DNA of 64,000 bases from Roseovarius nitratireducens (lineage in GTDB: Bacteria; Pseudomonadota; Alphaproteobacteria; Rhodobacterales; Rhodobacteraceae), in assembly GCF_002925845.1 (NCBI RefSeq), contig NZ_PDNI01000018.1, positions 62,001 through 126,000 on the forward strand. Direction: 5' to 3'. Below are positions 19,739 through 29,499 of this stretch, piece by piece. Within the stretch, counting starts at the first letter, position 1. Every line of letters begins with the position of its first letter. A program made the position numbers and the translations under genes. The notes under the pieces are model-generated. The model was not told the origin of the DNA and made no database searches. It saw only the letters and a list, made by a program, of their open reading frames with translations.

Positions 19739-20656
19739 TCATTCGGCTTGCAGCACCGCCACGCATTGCCTCGGCAGGTCGGCCATCGTCAATTCGCGCC
19801 GGGGCTTGGGCTTGGGCGCGTCCGGGTCGGGCGGCGGCGGGTTCAGGATATTGCGCACCCATTGTTGCGCCTCGGCACAGCCATCGCCGGGCGGCGGCGC
19901 GGCCTGTTCCACACAACCTCTTGCATTTTCGGGACAATTCAAGCGCACATGGAAATGGTAGTGGTGCCCCCACCACGGCCGTACCTTGCGCAGCCAGGCG
20001 CGATCCCCGGTTTCGTCCTTGCACATCTGCACCTTGGCCCCGGGAAAGATGAAGATGCGCGCCGTGCGCGGGTCCTTGGCTGCAGCCTTGACGATCTCGT
20101 GTTGCGCGCGTGTCCAGTTGCCGTTGGTATAGGCACCATTCGCCCTTCTCATTGAAATCGAAGAGATATTTTCCCTCGCCGCGCGGTTCAGCGCCAGATC
20201 GTCGGCGGGCCGCAGCCAGATATCCGCGTCCAGCCCCATCTGGTGACTGCGATGCCCCGACAGCATCGGCCCGCCGCGCGGCTGGCTGATATCGCCGACG
20301 TAGAGCCCGTTCCAGCCCGGCTGCTGCGCCGCGCGGCGAGAGAGTTTCTGAATGAGATCAATAGTTTCCGGATGGCCCCAGTTACGGTTGCGGCTCAGGC
20401 GCATGGCTTGCCAGGTGGGGCCGCTTTCAGGCAGGGCCACTGCCCCGGCGAGACAGCCCTTGGCATAGCTGCCATAGGCGGCGGGCGCATGCTCGCTTCC
20501 GCGCGGCTGTGTGCCGAAAAGTTGTTTGGCATGAACACCTTGCATCGAGGCGGGGATGCTCTGGCTCGACAAGATGCCGGGGGTGGGCGCGCGTTCCTGC
20601 GCATCCATGCATCCGCCAAGCGCCAGTGATGCGATGAGTGTGGCGATGCATCTCAT
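19739..20656 (-). CDS. mepA: Penicillin-insensitive murein endopeptidase, lipoprotein form
   Basis: 305-residue LAS-type zinc peptidase that cuts D-Ala-meso-DAP crosslinks in peptidoglycan. The motifs are SGHRSHQMGLDADIWL (zinc His and Asp) and WWGHHYHFHVRLNCP near residue 240. The N terminus MRCIATLIASLALGGCMDAQ carries a lipobox (LGGC), so the protein is probably membrane-anchored, unlike the soluble E. coli enzyme. The start at 20656 overlaps the transporter stop. The C-terminal tail is proline-rich. Confidence 0.92.
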   Translation of the reverse strand: MRCIATLIASLALGGCMDAQERAPTPGILSSQSIPASMQGVHAKQLFGTQPRGSEHAPAAYGSYAKGCLAGAVALPESGPTWQAMRLSRNRNWGHPETIDLIQKLSRRAAQQPGWNGLYVGDISQPRGGPMLSGHRSHQMGLDADIWLRPADDLALNRAARENISSISMRRANGAYTNGNWTRAQHEIVKAAAKDPRTARIFIFPGAKVQMCKDETGDRAWLRKVRPWWGHHYHFHVRLNCPENARGCVEQAAPPPGDGCAEAQQWVRNILNPPPPDPDAPKPKPRRELTMADLPRQCVAVLQAE

Positions 20657-22020
20657 GATGTGCGATCTCCCTCGGAGTTGACCCATCTTAGCAGCAACAA
20701 CCCGATTACGAAAAGCCCGATGACCGGCGCGATGCCGATCCGCGCGCTGCCTGACATGGTGGTGACGAGGCCGATCAGCGCCGGGGCGAGAAAGGCGGTG
20801 GCCCGTCCCGACAGCCCGTAAAGCCCGAAATTCTCGGTCGGGGCGGCGGGATCGGTGTGGCGCACCATGAGGGTCCGGCTTGCCGCCTGAAGGGTGCCGC
20901 CGAGGCCCCCGATCAGCACGCCGCAACCAAAGAATACAGCATCCGGAATGGCCGATCCCTCGGCCAGCGGGACGCCGAATATCTGGCTCCGGTCCATCCC
21001 CACGACCGTCACGCAGACCGCGATCAACCCCCAGATTGCGGTGATGATCACCGGCTTGGGTCCGAAGCGGGCGTCGAGTTTACCGCCCAGCCAGCTGAAC
21101 AGCGCCGCCGAAATCGCGCCGACGATTCCGAAGATACCCACCGAGGTGATCGACCAGTTGAGCACGAGAATGGCGTAGGTGCCGCCGAAGCCATAAAGGC
21201 CGTTGAGCGCATCGCGGTAGAACATCGACGAGCCGAGATAAGCGCTCAGGCTCAGGCGATGGCGCAAGCCCTTGATCGTGTTGACAAGAAGCCCGAGCGC
21301 GTCGCGCATGCCGCGCCCCTGCCGCGGCGGGCCGGTATCGCGCACCCACAGGAAATAGGGGATCATAAAGAGTGCGAACCACAGCGCCGTGAACGGCCCG
21401 ACAAAGCGCGTCCCCTCGCGCGCTGCTGCATCCAGGCCGAAAGCCGGGTCGAGGCCGATCAGGGTCTTGCCGCTCGGCTGTTCGACGAAGAGCGCCAGCA
21501 TGAGCAAGAGCGACACCACCCCGCCCGCGTAGCCAAAGGCAAAGCCCGAGCCCGAGATCGCGCCGACCTCTTCCTCGTTACCGAGCGACGGAAGCTGCGA
21601 GTTGATGAAGATCAGCGCGTATTCCGCCCCGATGAAGCCGAGGCCGAAGGCCAGCAGGCCGAACCACAGGTTCGACCCGTCGGGCATCATCCCCCAGATC
21701 GACGCGGCCCCGACCACGTACATGAGCGAAAACACCATGATCCACGGCAGCCGCCGTCCCGTGGTGTCGGCGAAGGCGCCCATGATTGGCGCACCAAGCC
21801 CGATGATGAGCCCGCTGACCGTCAGCCCGGTGGACCACAGCGCCTGCGCGCGCGCGTCCGCCGCGTGCTCGGGCAGGCCGGTATTCATGTAATACTCGGC
21901 GGCGACAGAGGCAAAATAGGGGCCGAAAATGAAGGTGATGAGCAGCGTGTGATAAGGCTGGCTCGCCCAGTCGAAGAAAAACCAGCCCCAGATGCGCTTG
22001 CGCGTCGATATCGCCGCCAT
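20653..22020 (-). CDS. UMF1-type major facilitator superfamily transporter
   Basis: 455-residue permease with about 11-12 hydrophobic helices. WGWFFFDWASQPYHTLLITFIFGPYFA at the start and the later GGLGGTLQAASRTLMVRHTDP motif identify the UMF1 (Atg22-like) branch of MFS. Family substrates are poorly known; amino-acid or metabolite efflux is inferred from fungal Atg22. It forms a probable operon with the thioesterase gene upstream (54-base gap) and mepA downstream (4-base overlap). Confidence 0.85.
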   Translation of the reverse strand: MAAISTRKRIWGWFFFDWASQPYHTLLITFIFGPYFASVAAEYYMNTGLPEHAADARAQALWSTGLTVSGLIIGLGAPIMGAFADTTGRRLPWIMVFSLMYVVGAASIWGMMPDGSNLWFGLLAFGLGFIGAEYALIFINSQLPSLGNEEEVGAISGSGFAFGYAGGVVSLLLMLALFVEQPSGKTLIGLDPAFGLDAAAREGTRFVGPFTALWFALFMIPYFLWVRDTGPPRQGRGMRDALGLLVNTIKGLRHRLSLSAYLGSSMFYRDALNGLYGFGGTYAILVLNWSITSVGIFGIVGAISAALFSWLGGKLDARFGPKPVIITAIWGLIAVCVTVVGMDRSQIFGVPLAEGSAIPDAVFFGCGVLIGGLGGTLQAASRTLMVRHTDPAAPTENFGLYGLSGRATAFLAPALIGLVTTMSGSARIGIAPVIGLFVIGLLLLRWVNSEGDRTS

Positions 22021-22074
22021 GCCGTCCCCCGCCCGTTTTCCGCGATAAGACAGGCTCGGGCGTGGGCTGGCAAG

Positions 22075-22626
22075 CTATTCCTCTATGGGGTCCTGCATCG
22101 GCGGCCAGGGGCGCGCGGCATCGGCCTCGATCCACGCTCGGACCCAGCCGGGCAGGGGCGGCGCGGCGAGCCCGGGGTGCCCAAGCGCGTCCAGCACGTC
22201 GGCAGGCGGCACGATCCCGTCGCGCCCGGTCACAGCCGCACGGTAGAGGATGTGGTTGGCGCACTCTCCGTCACGCCGCCACATGGATTGCTCAAGATAC
22301 ATGAACCGCGCATCCCACGACAAAAGCCGCGATCGCATCTCGATCCGGTCGAACATGCGGACGCGGCGGCGATATCGCACGCTCGCCCCCGCCATCGTCA
22401 GCCCCCAGCGTTCGCGCCGCAAGACCGTGATCAACCCGGTGCGGCCCGCGAGTGGGATGCGACCCAGATCGTAGAGGGTCAGCGTGCGCCCATTGTTTAG
22501 CTCGCGCCACAGGTCGATATCCCAGGGCAGGCAGGTGTGGTGCGAAACATGGGTTCCGGTGACCGGCAGCGGCGGGTCGTTGCGGTGGCGCCAAAGCTGC
22601 CAGAACAGGCGTATGACGGGATACAT
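22075..22626 (-). CDS. Acyl-CoA thioesterase-like hotdog protein
   Basis: 183-residue protein of the 4-hydroxybenzoyl-CoA-thioesterase-like hotdog class. The segment HTCLPWDIDLWRELNNGRTLTLYDLGR holds the Asp and Asn positions of this class (WDIDLWRELNNG). The later VRYRRRVRMFDRIEMRSRLLSWDARFMYLEQ fits the central strand pair of the fold. The substrate is unknown. It is the first gene of the probable thioesterase-UMF1-mepA operon. Confidence 0.75.
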   Translation of the reverse strand: MYPVIRLFWQLWRHRNDPPLPVTGTHVSHHTCLPWDIDLWRELNNGRTLTLYDLGRIPLAGRTGLITVLRRERWGLTMAGASVRYRRRVRMFDRIEMRSRLLSWDARFMYLEQSMWRRDGECANHILYRAAVTGRDGIVPPADVLDALGHPGLAAPPLPGWVRAWIEADAARPWPPMQDPIEE

Positions 22627-22761
22627 GGGGCGTCTCCGGTGGTTCCGGCGCGGCCTTGGCAGGCGGTTGGCCCGGCGTCAACCGCGACCGCGCGTCAGGC
22701 TTGCGCTCGCGCCCGAGCCCGCATAGGTCTTGGGGCGTTCAGACAAGAGGGCCAGGCCACC

Positions 22762-23049
22762 ATGCAATCGCTTTTCCAGATCCTGATGCTGCTGCTCGAT
22801 GTGCTTTGGTTCTTCGTCATCGCGCATGTCGTCATGTCCTGGCTCATCAATTTCCAGGTGCTGAACCTCCGGCAGCAACTGGTGGCGCAGATCTGGTACG
22901 TGCTTAACCGGCTGCTCGAGCCGCTCTATGCTCCGGTGCGTCGCATCCTGCCGAATATGGGGGGCATCGACCTCGCGCCGTTGGTGGTGCTGATCGGGGT
23001 CTACGCGCTGCGGATCATCCTGATGAACAATGCGGCGGCGTTTTACTGA
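22762..23049 (+). CDS. YggT-family membrane protein
   Basis: 95-residue integral membrane protein with two YggT hydrophobic helices (residues about 4-28 and 68-88) joined by VLNRLLEPLYAPVRRILPNMGGIDLAPLVV, the family signature. The start at 22762 gives the standard N terminus; upstream in-frame sequence is an unlikely extension. Homologues are linked to membrane stress or osmotic tolerance, but the role is not settled. Confidence 0.85.
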   Translation: MQSLFQILMLLLDVLWFFVIAHVVMSWLINFQVLNLRQQLVAQIWYVLNRLLEPLYAPVRRILPNMGGIDLAPLVVLIGVYALRIILMNNAAAFY

Positions 23050-23070
23050 GGCAAGGTCTTGTTCACCGAA

Positions 23071-23125
23071 TCTTAGTGTGAAACACTTCCCGTAAGAGCA
23101 GATAATAAAATCTTACAGGACTGCC
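23071..23125 (+). promoter_or_regulatory. AT-rich recQ leader with two inverted repeats
   Basis: Between yggT and recQ, AGTGT-GAA-ACACT (23075-23087) is followed by GTAAGA...TCTTAC around an AT-rich stretch (GATAATAAAA). The base composition differs sharply from its surroundings and suits a promoter and operator for recQ. No SOS box of the GTTC-N7-GTTC type is visible. Confidence 0.4.
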
Positions 23126-25168
23126 ATGCCGAGCGCTGCCACGCTTTTGCGCGATGTCTTCGGGTTCGACGCGTTCCGTCCGGGGCAGGAAGAGATCGTC
23201 CACACCGTCGCCACCGGCTGCAACACGCTCGCCATCATGCCCACGGGGGGCGGTAAATCCCTGTGCTTCCAGCTACCTGCGATGATGCGCGAGGGGGTGA
23301 CGGTGGTCATCTCGCCGCTCATCGCGCTGATGCGCGACCAGGTGCGGGCCTTGCGCGCGGCCGGGGTCGAGGCGGGCGCGCTCACCTCCGGCAATACCGA
23401 GGAGGAGACCGCCGAGGTCTGGGCCGCGCTAGAGGAGCGGCGGCTCAAGCTGCTCTACATCGCGCCCGAACGGCTCGCCGCCGGTACGGCGCTAGGGATG
23501 CTGCGGCGCATTGGCGTCAGCCTCATTGCCGTGGACGAGGCGCATTGCGTCAGCCAGTGGGGCCATGATTTCCGCCCCGATTACCTGCGTATCGGGGAGC
23601 TGCGCCGCGCGCTCAATGTTCCGCTTGCCGCCTTCACCGCGACCGCCGATGCCGAAACCCGTGACGAGATCGTGGTCAAGCTCTTCGACGGACAGCCGCC
23701 GCAGGTCTTCCTGCACGGCTTCGACCGGCCCAACATCCATCTCGCCTTTGCCGCCAAGGACAAGCCGCGCCAGCAGATCCTGAGCTTTGCCGCCGCACGC
23801 AAGGGACAATCCGGCATCGTCTATTGCGGCACCCGTGCCAAGACCGAGAGCCTCGCGCAGGCGCTCTCCGAGACCGGGCACAACGCCTGCGCCTATCACG
23901 GCGGGATGGAGGCCGATCGGCGCCGCCATGTCGAGCACCGCTTCAACACCGAGGACGGGCTGATCGTGGTGGCCACTGTCGCCTTCGGCATGGGCGTGGA
24001 CAAGCCCGATATCCGCTGGGTCGCCCATGCCGACCTGCCTAAATCCATCGAGGCCTACTACCAGGAAATCGGGCGCGCCGGGCGCGACGGCGCGCCTGCC
24101 GAGACGCTCACCCTCTATGGCCCCGACGACATCCGCCTGCGCCGCAGCCAGATCGACGAGGGGCTCGCCCCGCCTGAGCGGCGCGGGGCGGATCACGGGC
24201 GGCTCAATGCGCTCCTGGGTCTTGCCGAGACGCTGGAATGCCGCCGGGTAGCGCTGTTGCGCTACTTCGGCGAGCAGGCCACGCCCTGCGGTCATTGCGA
24301 CCTGTGCGAGACGCCGCCCGAGACATTCGATGGCACCGAGGCGGTGCAAAAGGCGCTCTCGGCGATCCTGCGCACCGAGGAACGCTTTGGTGCCGGGCAT
24401 CTGATCGACATCCTGACGGGCAATGCGACGGACAAGGTGCGCGCCCGCGGGCATGACGATCTGCCCACCTTTGGTGTGGGCCGCGACATGGACCGGCGCG
24501 GCTGGCAGGGGGTATTTCGCCAGATGATGGGACACGATCTGGTACGCCCCGATCCCGAACGGCACGGTGCCCTGTTGATGACCGAGGCCGCCCGCCCCGT
24601 CCTGCGGGCCGAGACCCCGATCCGCCTGCGCCGCGAGGTGGCGGGCCGCACGCCGCGCCCGGCGGTCAAGGCGCTGGTCTCGGAGGAGGATGCGCCGCTC
24701 CTGTCGGCGCTCAAGGCGAAACGCCGCGCGCTGGCCGAGGCGGCGGGCGTGCCGGCCTATATCGTCTTCAATGATCGCACGCTGATCGAGATGGCCGAGA
24801 CCCGGCCCGCCGATCTCGACGCGATGGCCCGGATCGGGGGCGTGGGCGCGACCAAGCTGGAGCGGTACGGCGCGGCATTTCTCGAGGTCATCAACGGCGC
24901 GGTGGAAGAGGTGCATCCGACCCGACGCAAGCTCGCGGGGCGCGCGGCGGGCGAGGTCTATGACCGGCTGATAGAGGTGCAGCGTGACCTGGCGCGCGGC
25001 GATTGTGGCACGCTGCGCCCCCTGTCCTGCACCCATTCCACCCTTCGCCAGATCGCCGAGCGGCGGCCCTCGACGCTTGAGGCGTTGGAACGCCTGCCCG
25101 GCATGGGGCCGCAAAAGGCCGAACGTTTCGGCCCGGCCTTTCTGGACGTTCTGCGGATGGCGGGCTAA
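23126..25168 (+). CDS. recQ: ATP-dependent DNA helicase RecQ
   Basis: 680-residue 3'-5' helicase for recombination and fork repair. In order: helicase motif 0 FGFDAFRPGQEEIV, Walker A MPTGGGKSLCFQLPA, DEAH box VDEAHCVSQWGHDFRPDY, motif VI QEIGRAGRDG, a zinc-binding RQC part with CRRV...CGHCDLCE, and two C-terminal HRDC domains (about residues 530-595 and 610-678). Two HRDC copies are more than the single one in E. coli RecQ. The yaaA gene follows after 36 bases. Confidence 0.96.
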   Translation: MPSAATLLRDVFGFDAFRPGQEEIVHTVATGCNTLAIMPTGGGKSLCFQLPAMMREGVTVVISPLIALMRDQVRALRAAGVEAGALTSGNTEEETAEVWAALEERRLKLLYIAPERLAAGTALGMLRRIGVSLIAVDEAHCVSQWGHDFRPDYLRIGELRRALNVPLAAFTATADAETRDEIVVKLFDGQPPQVFLHGFDRPNIHLAFAAKDKPRQQILSFAAARKGQSGIVYCGTRAKTESLAQALSETGHNACAYHGGMEADRRRHVEHRFNTEDGLIVVATVAFGMGVDKPDIRWVAHADLPKSIEAYYQEIGRAGRDGAPAETLTLYGPDDIRLRRSQIDEGLAPPERRGADHGRLNALLGLAETLECRRVALLRYFGEQATPCGHCDLCETPPETFDGTEAVQKALSAILRTEERFGAGHLIDILTGNATDKVRARGHDDLPTFGVGRDMDRRGWQGVFRQMMGHDLVRPDPERHGALLMTEAARPVLRAETPIRLRREVAGRTPRPAVKALVSEEDAPLLSALKAKRRALAEAAGVPAYIVFNDRTLIEMAETRPADLDAMARIGGVGATKLERYGAAFLEVINGAVEEVHPTRRKLAGRAAGEVYDRLIEVQRDLARGDCGTLRPLSCTHSTLRQIAERRPSTLEALERLPGMGPQKAERFGPAFLDVLRMAG

Positions 25169-25204
25169 CTCACACCCGTTGCCGTCACGAGAGGGATTTC
25201 GCGC

Positions 25205-25969
25205 ATGCTGGTTGTCGTCTCACCCGCCAAGAAGATGGACATGAGTCCCGCTCACGGTATCACGCCCACGCGCCCCGCCTTTCGCGCCGAGGCCGAAGAA
25301 CTGGCGCAGGTGGCGCGCGGCCTCGACGCGGGCGAGTTGCAAAAGCTGATGAAGATCAGCGACAGCCTCGCCCGGCTTAACGTTGACCGGTTCTCCGCTT
25401 TCGGCACGATGGAGGTGAAGCCTGCCGCGCTCGCCTTTGCCGGTGACACCTACCAAGGGCTGGAGGCCGGCTCGCTGGACCCGGACGAGATGGCCTGGGC
25501 ACAGGATCATTTCCGTATCCTGTCCGGGCTTTATGGTCTCTTGCGTCCGCTCGATGCCATCGAGCCCTATCGTCTGGAAATGGGCAGCCGTCTCGCGACT
25601 GACCGTGGCAAGACGCTTTACGACTACTGGGGTGACAAGATCGCCCGGACGCTCAAGGCGCAGGCCGAGGAGATCGGCACCGATACGCTTGTGAACTGCG
25701 CGAGCCAGGAATATTTCAGCGCGGTCGATCTGGCCGCGCTCGGGCTGCGGGTGGTGACGCCGGTGTTCATGGAAGAGCGGGGCGGCGAGCCAAAGATCGT
25801 GAGCTTCTACGCCAAGCGCGCGCGCGGCGCGATGGCACGTTTCATCATCCAGAATCGGTTGTGTGACCCGGAGAGCCTCTCTGATTTCGACACCGGTGGC
25901 TACCGGCACGCGCCCGCCTTGTCAGCGCCCGACCGGCCCGTGTTCCTGCGCGATCAACCCGCTACCTGA
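25205..25969 (+). CDS. yaaA: Peroxide stress protein YaaA (DUF328)
   Basis: 254-residue protein of the YaaA family, which in E. coli lowers intracellular iron during hydrogen peroxide stress. It begins LVVVSPAKKMDM and has FSAFGTMEVKPAALAFAGDTYQGLEA, LYGLLRPLDAIEPYRLEMG and FYAKRARGAMARFI, all family signatures. It probably shares a transcript with recQ. Its 3' end overlaps the convergent kinase gene by 16 bases. Confidence 0.93.
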   Translation: MLVVVSPAKKMDMSPAHGITPTRPAFRAEAEELAQVARGLDAGELQKLMKISDSLARLNVDRFSAFGTMEVKPAALAFAGDTYQGLEAGSLDPDEMAWAQDHFRILSGLYGLLRPLDAIEPYRLEMGSRLATDRGKTLYDYWGDKIARTLKAQAEEIGTDTLVNCASQEYFSAVDLAALGLRVVTPVFMEERGGEPKIVSFYAKRARGAMARFIIQNRLCDPESLSDFDTGGYRHAPALSAPDRPVFLRDQPAT

Positions 25970-28158
25970 GCCGCTGCGCGCTCGGGCGGGCGCAACGCCG
26001 GGTCTGCCGCCGCGGTGATGTGTTCGACGATGGCCGCGCGCTTGAGCGGCTTGGGCAGGTAGTGATCGAGCCCGGCGGCGAAGATATCGGCATCGTCCCC
26101 CGACATTGCATGGGCGGTCATCGCCACGATCGGTACGTGCCCGCCCGTGTTGGCCTCGATCATGCGGATGGCGCGGGTGGCATCCTTGCCGTCCATCTCG
26201 GGCATGGATATGTCCATGAACACGATATCGGGCACCACGCTCTGAAAAAGCGCGACCGCCTCGCGCCCGTTCTCGGCGAAGGTCAGGTCTATATCGAGCG
26301 TCTGCACCATCTTGGAAAAGACGAGTCGGTTAGTTTTGTTATCCTCGGCGGCGAGCACCCGCATCGCGCGCGGTGTGACGGGGGCGCGGTCCATGCCGCA
26401 TCCGTCACCGGCTGAGGCGATGACAGGATCCGGCGCGGAGAGCGCGGCAAGCGCGGTGATGAGATCACGCCGCACCACCGGTTTCTGGAGCACCGCCCGA
26501 ACGTCGCCATACGCTGGATCCTGCGCGGCGCTGCCGGAATTGCTGCTTAGCACGATGACGTGCATAGCATACCCCCCCGCGCGCAGCGCGGTGGCAAGCT
26601 CGAACCCGTCCATGCCCGGCATGTGGTGGTCGCAGATCACCAGATCGGGCGCATTGGCGGCAACAAGATCGAGCGCGGCGCATGCATCCGCACAAGTGGT
26701 CACCCGCATACCGAGCGCGCCAAGCTGGCGTTCTAGAAGTGCACGGCAGGTATCGTGCGGCTCGACCACCAGCGCGCGCGTGAGCGCCGGGTCGGGGCGG
26801 GTTTCCTCAGACATGCCTGCCTCGACCGAGGGCAAGGGCAGCGAGAGCCCGAAGGTCGAGCCGCGCCCCTGTTCGGACTCGACCCACAGATCGCCGCCCA
26901 TGAGCCGCACCAGCTTGCGCGAGATGGCGAGGCCGAGCCCGCTGCCCTCGAACTTGCGGCTTTGCGCGTCGTCGGCCTGGTTGAATTCGCCGAATATGTG
27001 ATCGAGCTTGTCGGGTGGAATGCCGATGCCGGTATCCTCGATGGTGACGCGAATATCGGCTTCAGCCCCCTCACTAGCCTGCATGCCGGTGACGCGGATC
27101 ATCACGTGCCCGGCCTCGGTGAACTTGACCGCGTTGCCCACGAGGTTGGTCAGGATCTGGCGGATGCGTCCCGGATCGCCGATGAACCGCGTCGGCAGGA
27201 ACAGGTCGTAATCCACCAGCAGGTCGATCCCACGATCGCGAGCATGGGCCTGCATCAGCGTGACAAGCTCGTGAATGCAACGCTCCAGGTCGAAGGGCTC
27301 GGGATGCAGGACGAGCCTGTCGGCCTCGATCCTGGAATAGTCCAGCACGTCGTTGATGATGACGAGAAGCGCCTCTGCCGAATGCTTGATGGTGTTGACA
27401 TAGAGCTGCTGCTCGTCGTCGAGCGAACCCTCCATCAGCAGGTCGGCCATGCCGACAACCCCGTTCATCGGTGTGCGGATTTCGTGGCTCATATTGGCGA
27501 GAAAGGCGGATTTGGCGCGGTTCGCGGCCTCGGCACGGCGGCGGGCCTCTTTCAATTCCTTCTCGTAGCGGATCGTGGCGGTGATGTTCTGCACCAGGCT
27601 AACCATGTCGCCGCCTGCGCCGCGCCGGTCGGTGAGGCGGATATAATGCCCGTTCCACAACCGGATTACTTCGGGCTCGGGGGCGGGACCCTGCCAGCGG
27701 TCGAGCATACGCTCGCGCCAGGCATGCGGACTCATGTCGCCGATATTGACGATGCCCTCCTCGGTGATGACCTGCAAAATCTCAATATAGCTAGCACCTG
27801 GCCGAACCGCCTCGACCCCGTCGAACGCGGCAAGCCAGGCGTCGTTGGCGGCGATCATCCGGCTGTCGGCATCGAAGAAGGCAAAGCCATCCTCGATCGT
27901 CTGGATCGAGTGCCAGAGTCGGCGTTCTGCGATCTCGATCTTCTGGTAGGCGACGCTGAGATCGGATTTGACGCGCTGGTTCTCGTTGCGCACGGTCTGG
28001 ACTTCGGCGCGTGTCTCGGTGATCTCGTGACTGAGCGCGCGGGCATGCAGCCCGAGCTTGCGGTTGGCGGCGTGCAGTTCCGCCTGTTTCTGTTCCAGCA
28101 GACGTTCGGCGGCGAGGCGCGCGCGCCGTTCCTCTGCCAGCTTGTTTGCCAGGCTCAT
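25954..28158 (-). CDS. Cytoplasmic hybrid sensor histidine kinase with two receiver domains
   Basis: 734 residues without membrane helices. Order: N-terminal coiled coil (about 1-75), a PAS domain (about 80-200), HisKA with ANMSHEIRTPMNGVVGMADLL (phospho-His near 235), HATPase with LVGNAVKFTEAG and GSGLGLAISRKLV, then two REC domains with phospho-acceptor Asp in LVICDHHMPGMDG and IVFMDISMPEMDG. The lack of a sensor membrane domain suggests an internal redox or metabolic signal. The start at 28158 (MSLANKLAEERR) was preferred over an upstream codon. No cognate output regulator is adjacent. Confidence 0.92.
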   Translation of the reverse strand: MSLANKLAEERRARLAAERLLEQKQAELHAANRKLGLHARALSHEITETRAEVQTVRNENQRVKSDLSVAYQKIEIAERRLWHSIQTIEDGFAFFDADSRMIAANDAWLAAFDGVEAVRPGASYIEILQVITEEGIVNIGDMSPHAWRERMLDRWQGPAPEPEVIRLWNGHYIRLTDRRGAGGDMVSLVQNITATIRYEKELKEARRRAEAANRAKSAFLANMSHEIRTPMNGVVGMADLLMEGSLDDEQQLYVNTIKHSAEALLVIINDVLDYSRIEADRLVLHPEPFDLERCIHELVTLMQAHARDRGIDLLVDYDLFLPTRFIGDPGRIRQILTNLVGNAVKFTEAGHVMIRVTGMQASEGAEADIRVTIEDTGIGIPPDKLDHIFGEFNQADDAQSRKFEGSGLGLAISRKLVRLMGGDLWVESEQGRGSTFGLSLPLPSVEAGMSEETRPDPALTRALVVEPHDTCRALLERQLGALGMRVTTCADACAALDLVAANAPDLVICDHHMPGMDGFELATALRAGGYAMHVIVLSSNSGSAAQDPAYGDVRAVLQKPVVRRDLITALAALSAPDPVIASAGDGCGMDRAPVTPRAMRVLAAEDNKTNRLVFSKMVQTLDIDLTFAENGREAVALFQSVVPDIVFMDISMPEMDGKDATRAIRMIEANTGGHVPIVAMTAHAMSGDDADIFAAGLDHYLPKPLKRAAIVEHITAAADPALRPPERAAAQVAG

Positions 28159-28242
28159 GCCCGCCCTCCGCCGCGCCGGATCGTGGTCATCCCACAATCC
28201 GGCATCGTCGTGAACAAGCGGTTAAAGCTTGAAAATAAAGGC

Positions 28243-29418
28243 TCAGAGCGCCTCGATCGCGAGCGCGATGCCCTGGCCGCCACCGATGCACATGGTGATG
28301 AGCGCGCGTTTGCCCCCGGTCCGCTCGAGCTCGTAAAGCGCCTTGACGGTGAGGATTGCCCCGGTGGCGCCGACGGGGTGGCCGAGTGCGATGGCGCCGC
28401 CATTCGGGTTGACGCGGGCGGCGTCAAGACCGAGGCCCTTGTTGACCGCAAGTGCCTGGGCTGCAAAGGCTTCGTTGGATTCCACCACGTCGAAATCCGA
28501 GGCCGACAGCCCGGTGCGCGCCAGCAGTTTTTCCACCGCCGGGACCGGGCCGATGCCCATTACCTCGGGGCGCACCCCGGCATGGGCATAGCCCAGAACC
28601 CGGGCGCGCGGCTTGAGGCCCGCGCCCTCCGCAGCCTCGGCACGGGCAAACACGAGCGCGGCGGCACCGTCGTTGATTCCGCTTGCATTTCCGGCGGTTA
28701 CGCTGCCGTCTTTCTGGAATACCGGGCGCAGACCGGCGAGCGCCTCGGGTGTCGTGGGCTTGGGGTGCTCGTCGGTGTCGAAGGGGACCATGTCGCGCTT
28801 CACGCGCACCTCGACCGGCACGATCTGCGATTTGAACCGTCCCTCTTCGATGGCGAGCGCCGCGCGGCGCTGGCTCTCGAGCGCGAAGGCGTCCTGATCG
28901 GTGCGGCTAATCCCATGTTCCGACGCGACATTTTCCGCCGTCACGCCCATGTGGCCGGTGCCGAAGGGGCAGTTGAGCGCGCCGAGCATCATGTCGCGCG
29001 TTGTTACGTCGCCCATCTTGGCGCCCCAGCGCTGATCGGGGATGATGAAGGGCGAGCGGCTCATGTTCTCGACACCGCCGGCGAGGCCGAAATCGGCATC
29101 GCCCAGCATCAGGGATTGCACAACGGAAACAATGGCTTGCGCGCCGGAGCCGCAGAGGCGGTTGACGTTCATCGCGGGCGCCGTGTCGGGAATGCCGGCG
29201 TCGATGGCGCTGACACGGCTGACATACATGTCGCGCGGCTCGGTGTTGATGACATGGCCGTAGACCACGTGACCGATCTGCCCACCCTCGACGCCGGATC
29301 GCGCAAGTGCTTCTTTTGCAACGATAGTTCCGAGCGTGGTGGGCGACGTGCCCGCGAGGCTGCCGCCGAACGTGCCGATAGCGGTGCGGCAGCCGTCGAG
29401 AATCACGATATCGGTCAT
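28243..29418 (-). CDS. Acetyl-CoA C-acyltransferase (thiolase)
   Basis: 391-residue thiolase. The nucleophilic cysteine is in NRLCGSGAQAIVS (about residue 87), the VESNEAFAAQAL and GGAIALGHPVGATGA motifs supply the catalytic His, and CIGGGQGIALAIEAL ends the protein with the second Cys. It may act in biosynthetic acetoacetyl-CoA formation or in degradation; sequence alone does not separate PhaA-like from BktB-like use. The start at 29418 (MTDIVILDGCRTAIG) is the family start. A tandem operator lies 82 bases upstream. Confidence 0.93.
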   Translation of the reverse strand: MTDIVILDGCRTAIGTFGGSLAGTSPTTLGTIVAKEALARSGVEGGQIGHVVYGHVINTEPRDMYVSRVSAIDAGIPDTAPAMNVNRLCGSGAQAIVSVVQSLMLGDADFGLAGGVENMSRSPFIIPDQRWGAKMGDVTTRDMMLGALNCPFGTGHMGVTAENVASEHGISRTDQDAFALESQRRAALAIEEGRFKSQIVPVEVRVKRDMVPFDTDEHPKPTTPEALAGLRPVFQKDGSVTAGNASGINDGAAALVFARAEAAEGAGLKPRARVLGYAHAGVRPEVMGIGPVPAVEKLLARTGLSASDFDVVESNEAFAAQALAVNKGLGLDAARVNPNGGAIALGHPVGATGAILTVKALYELERTGGKRALITMCIGGGQGIALAIEAL

Positions 29419-29499
29419 GGGGGTCCTCCCTGTCTGGTTGCGCGCAGAGTAGCCACAGGGGGTCCGCGAAGGCAACGGTGACATGGGGGCGCATCGGGC

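Noticed and set aside
26755-29481. A 908-codon plus-strand ORF
   Set aside because: Antisense to the hybrid kinase and thiolase genes, with composition biased to His, Gly and Arg as expected of a shadow frame.
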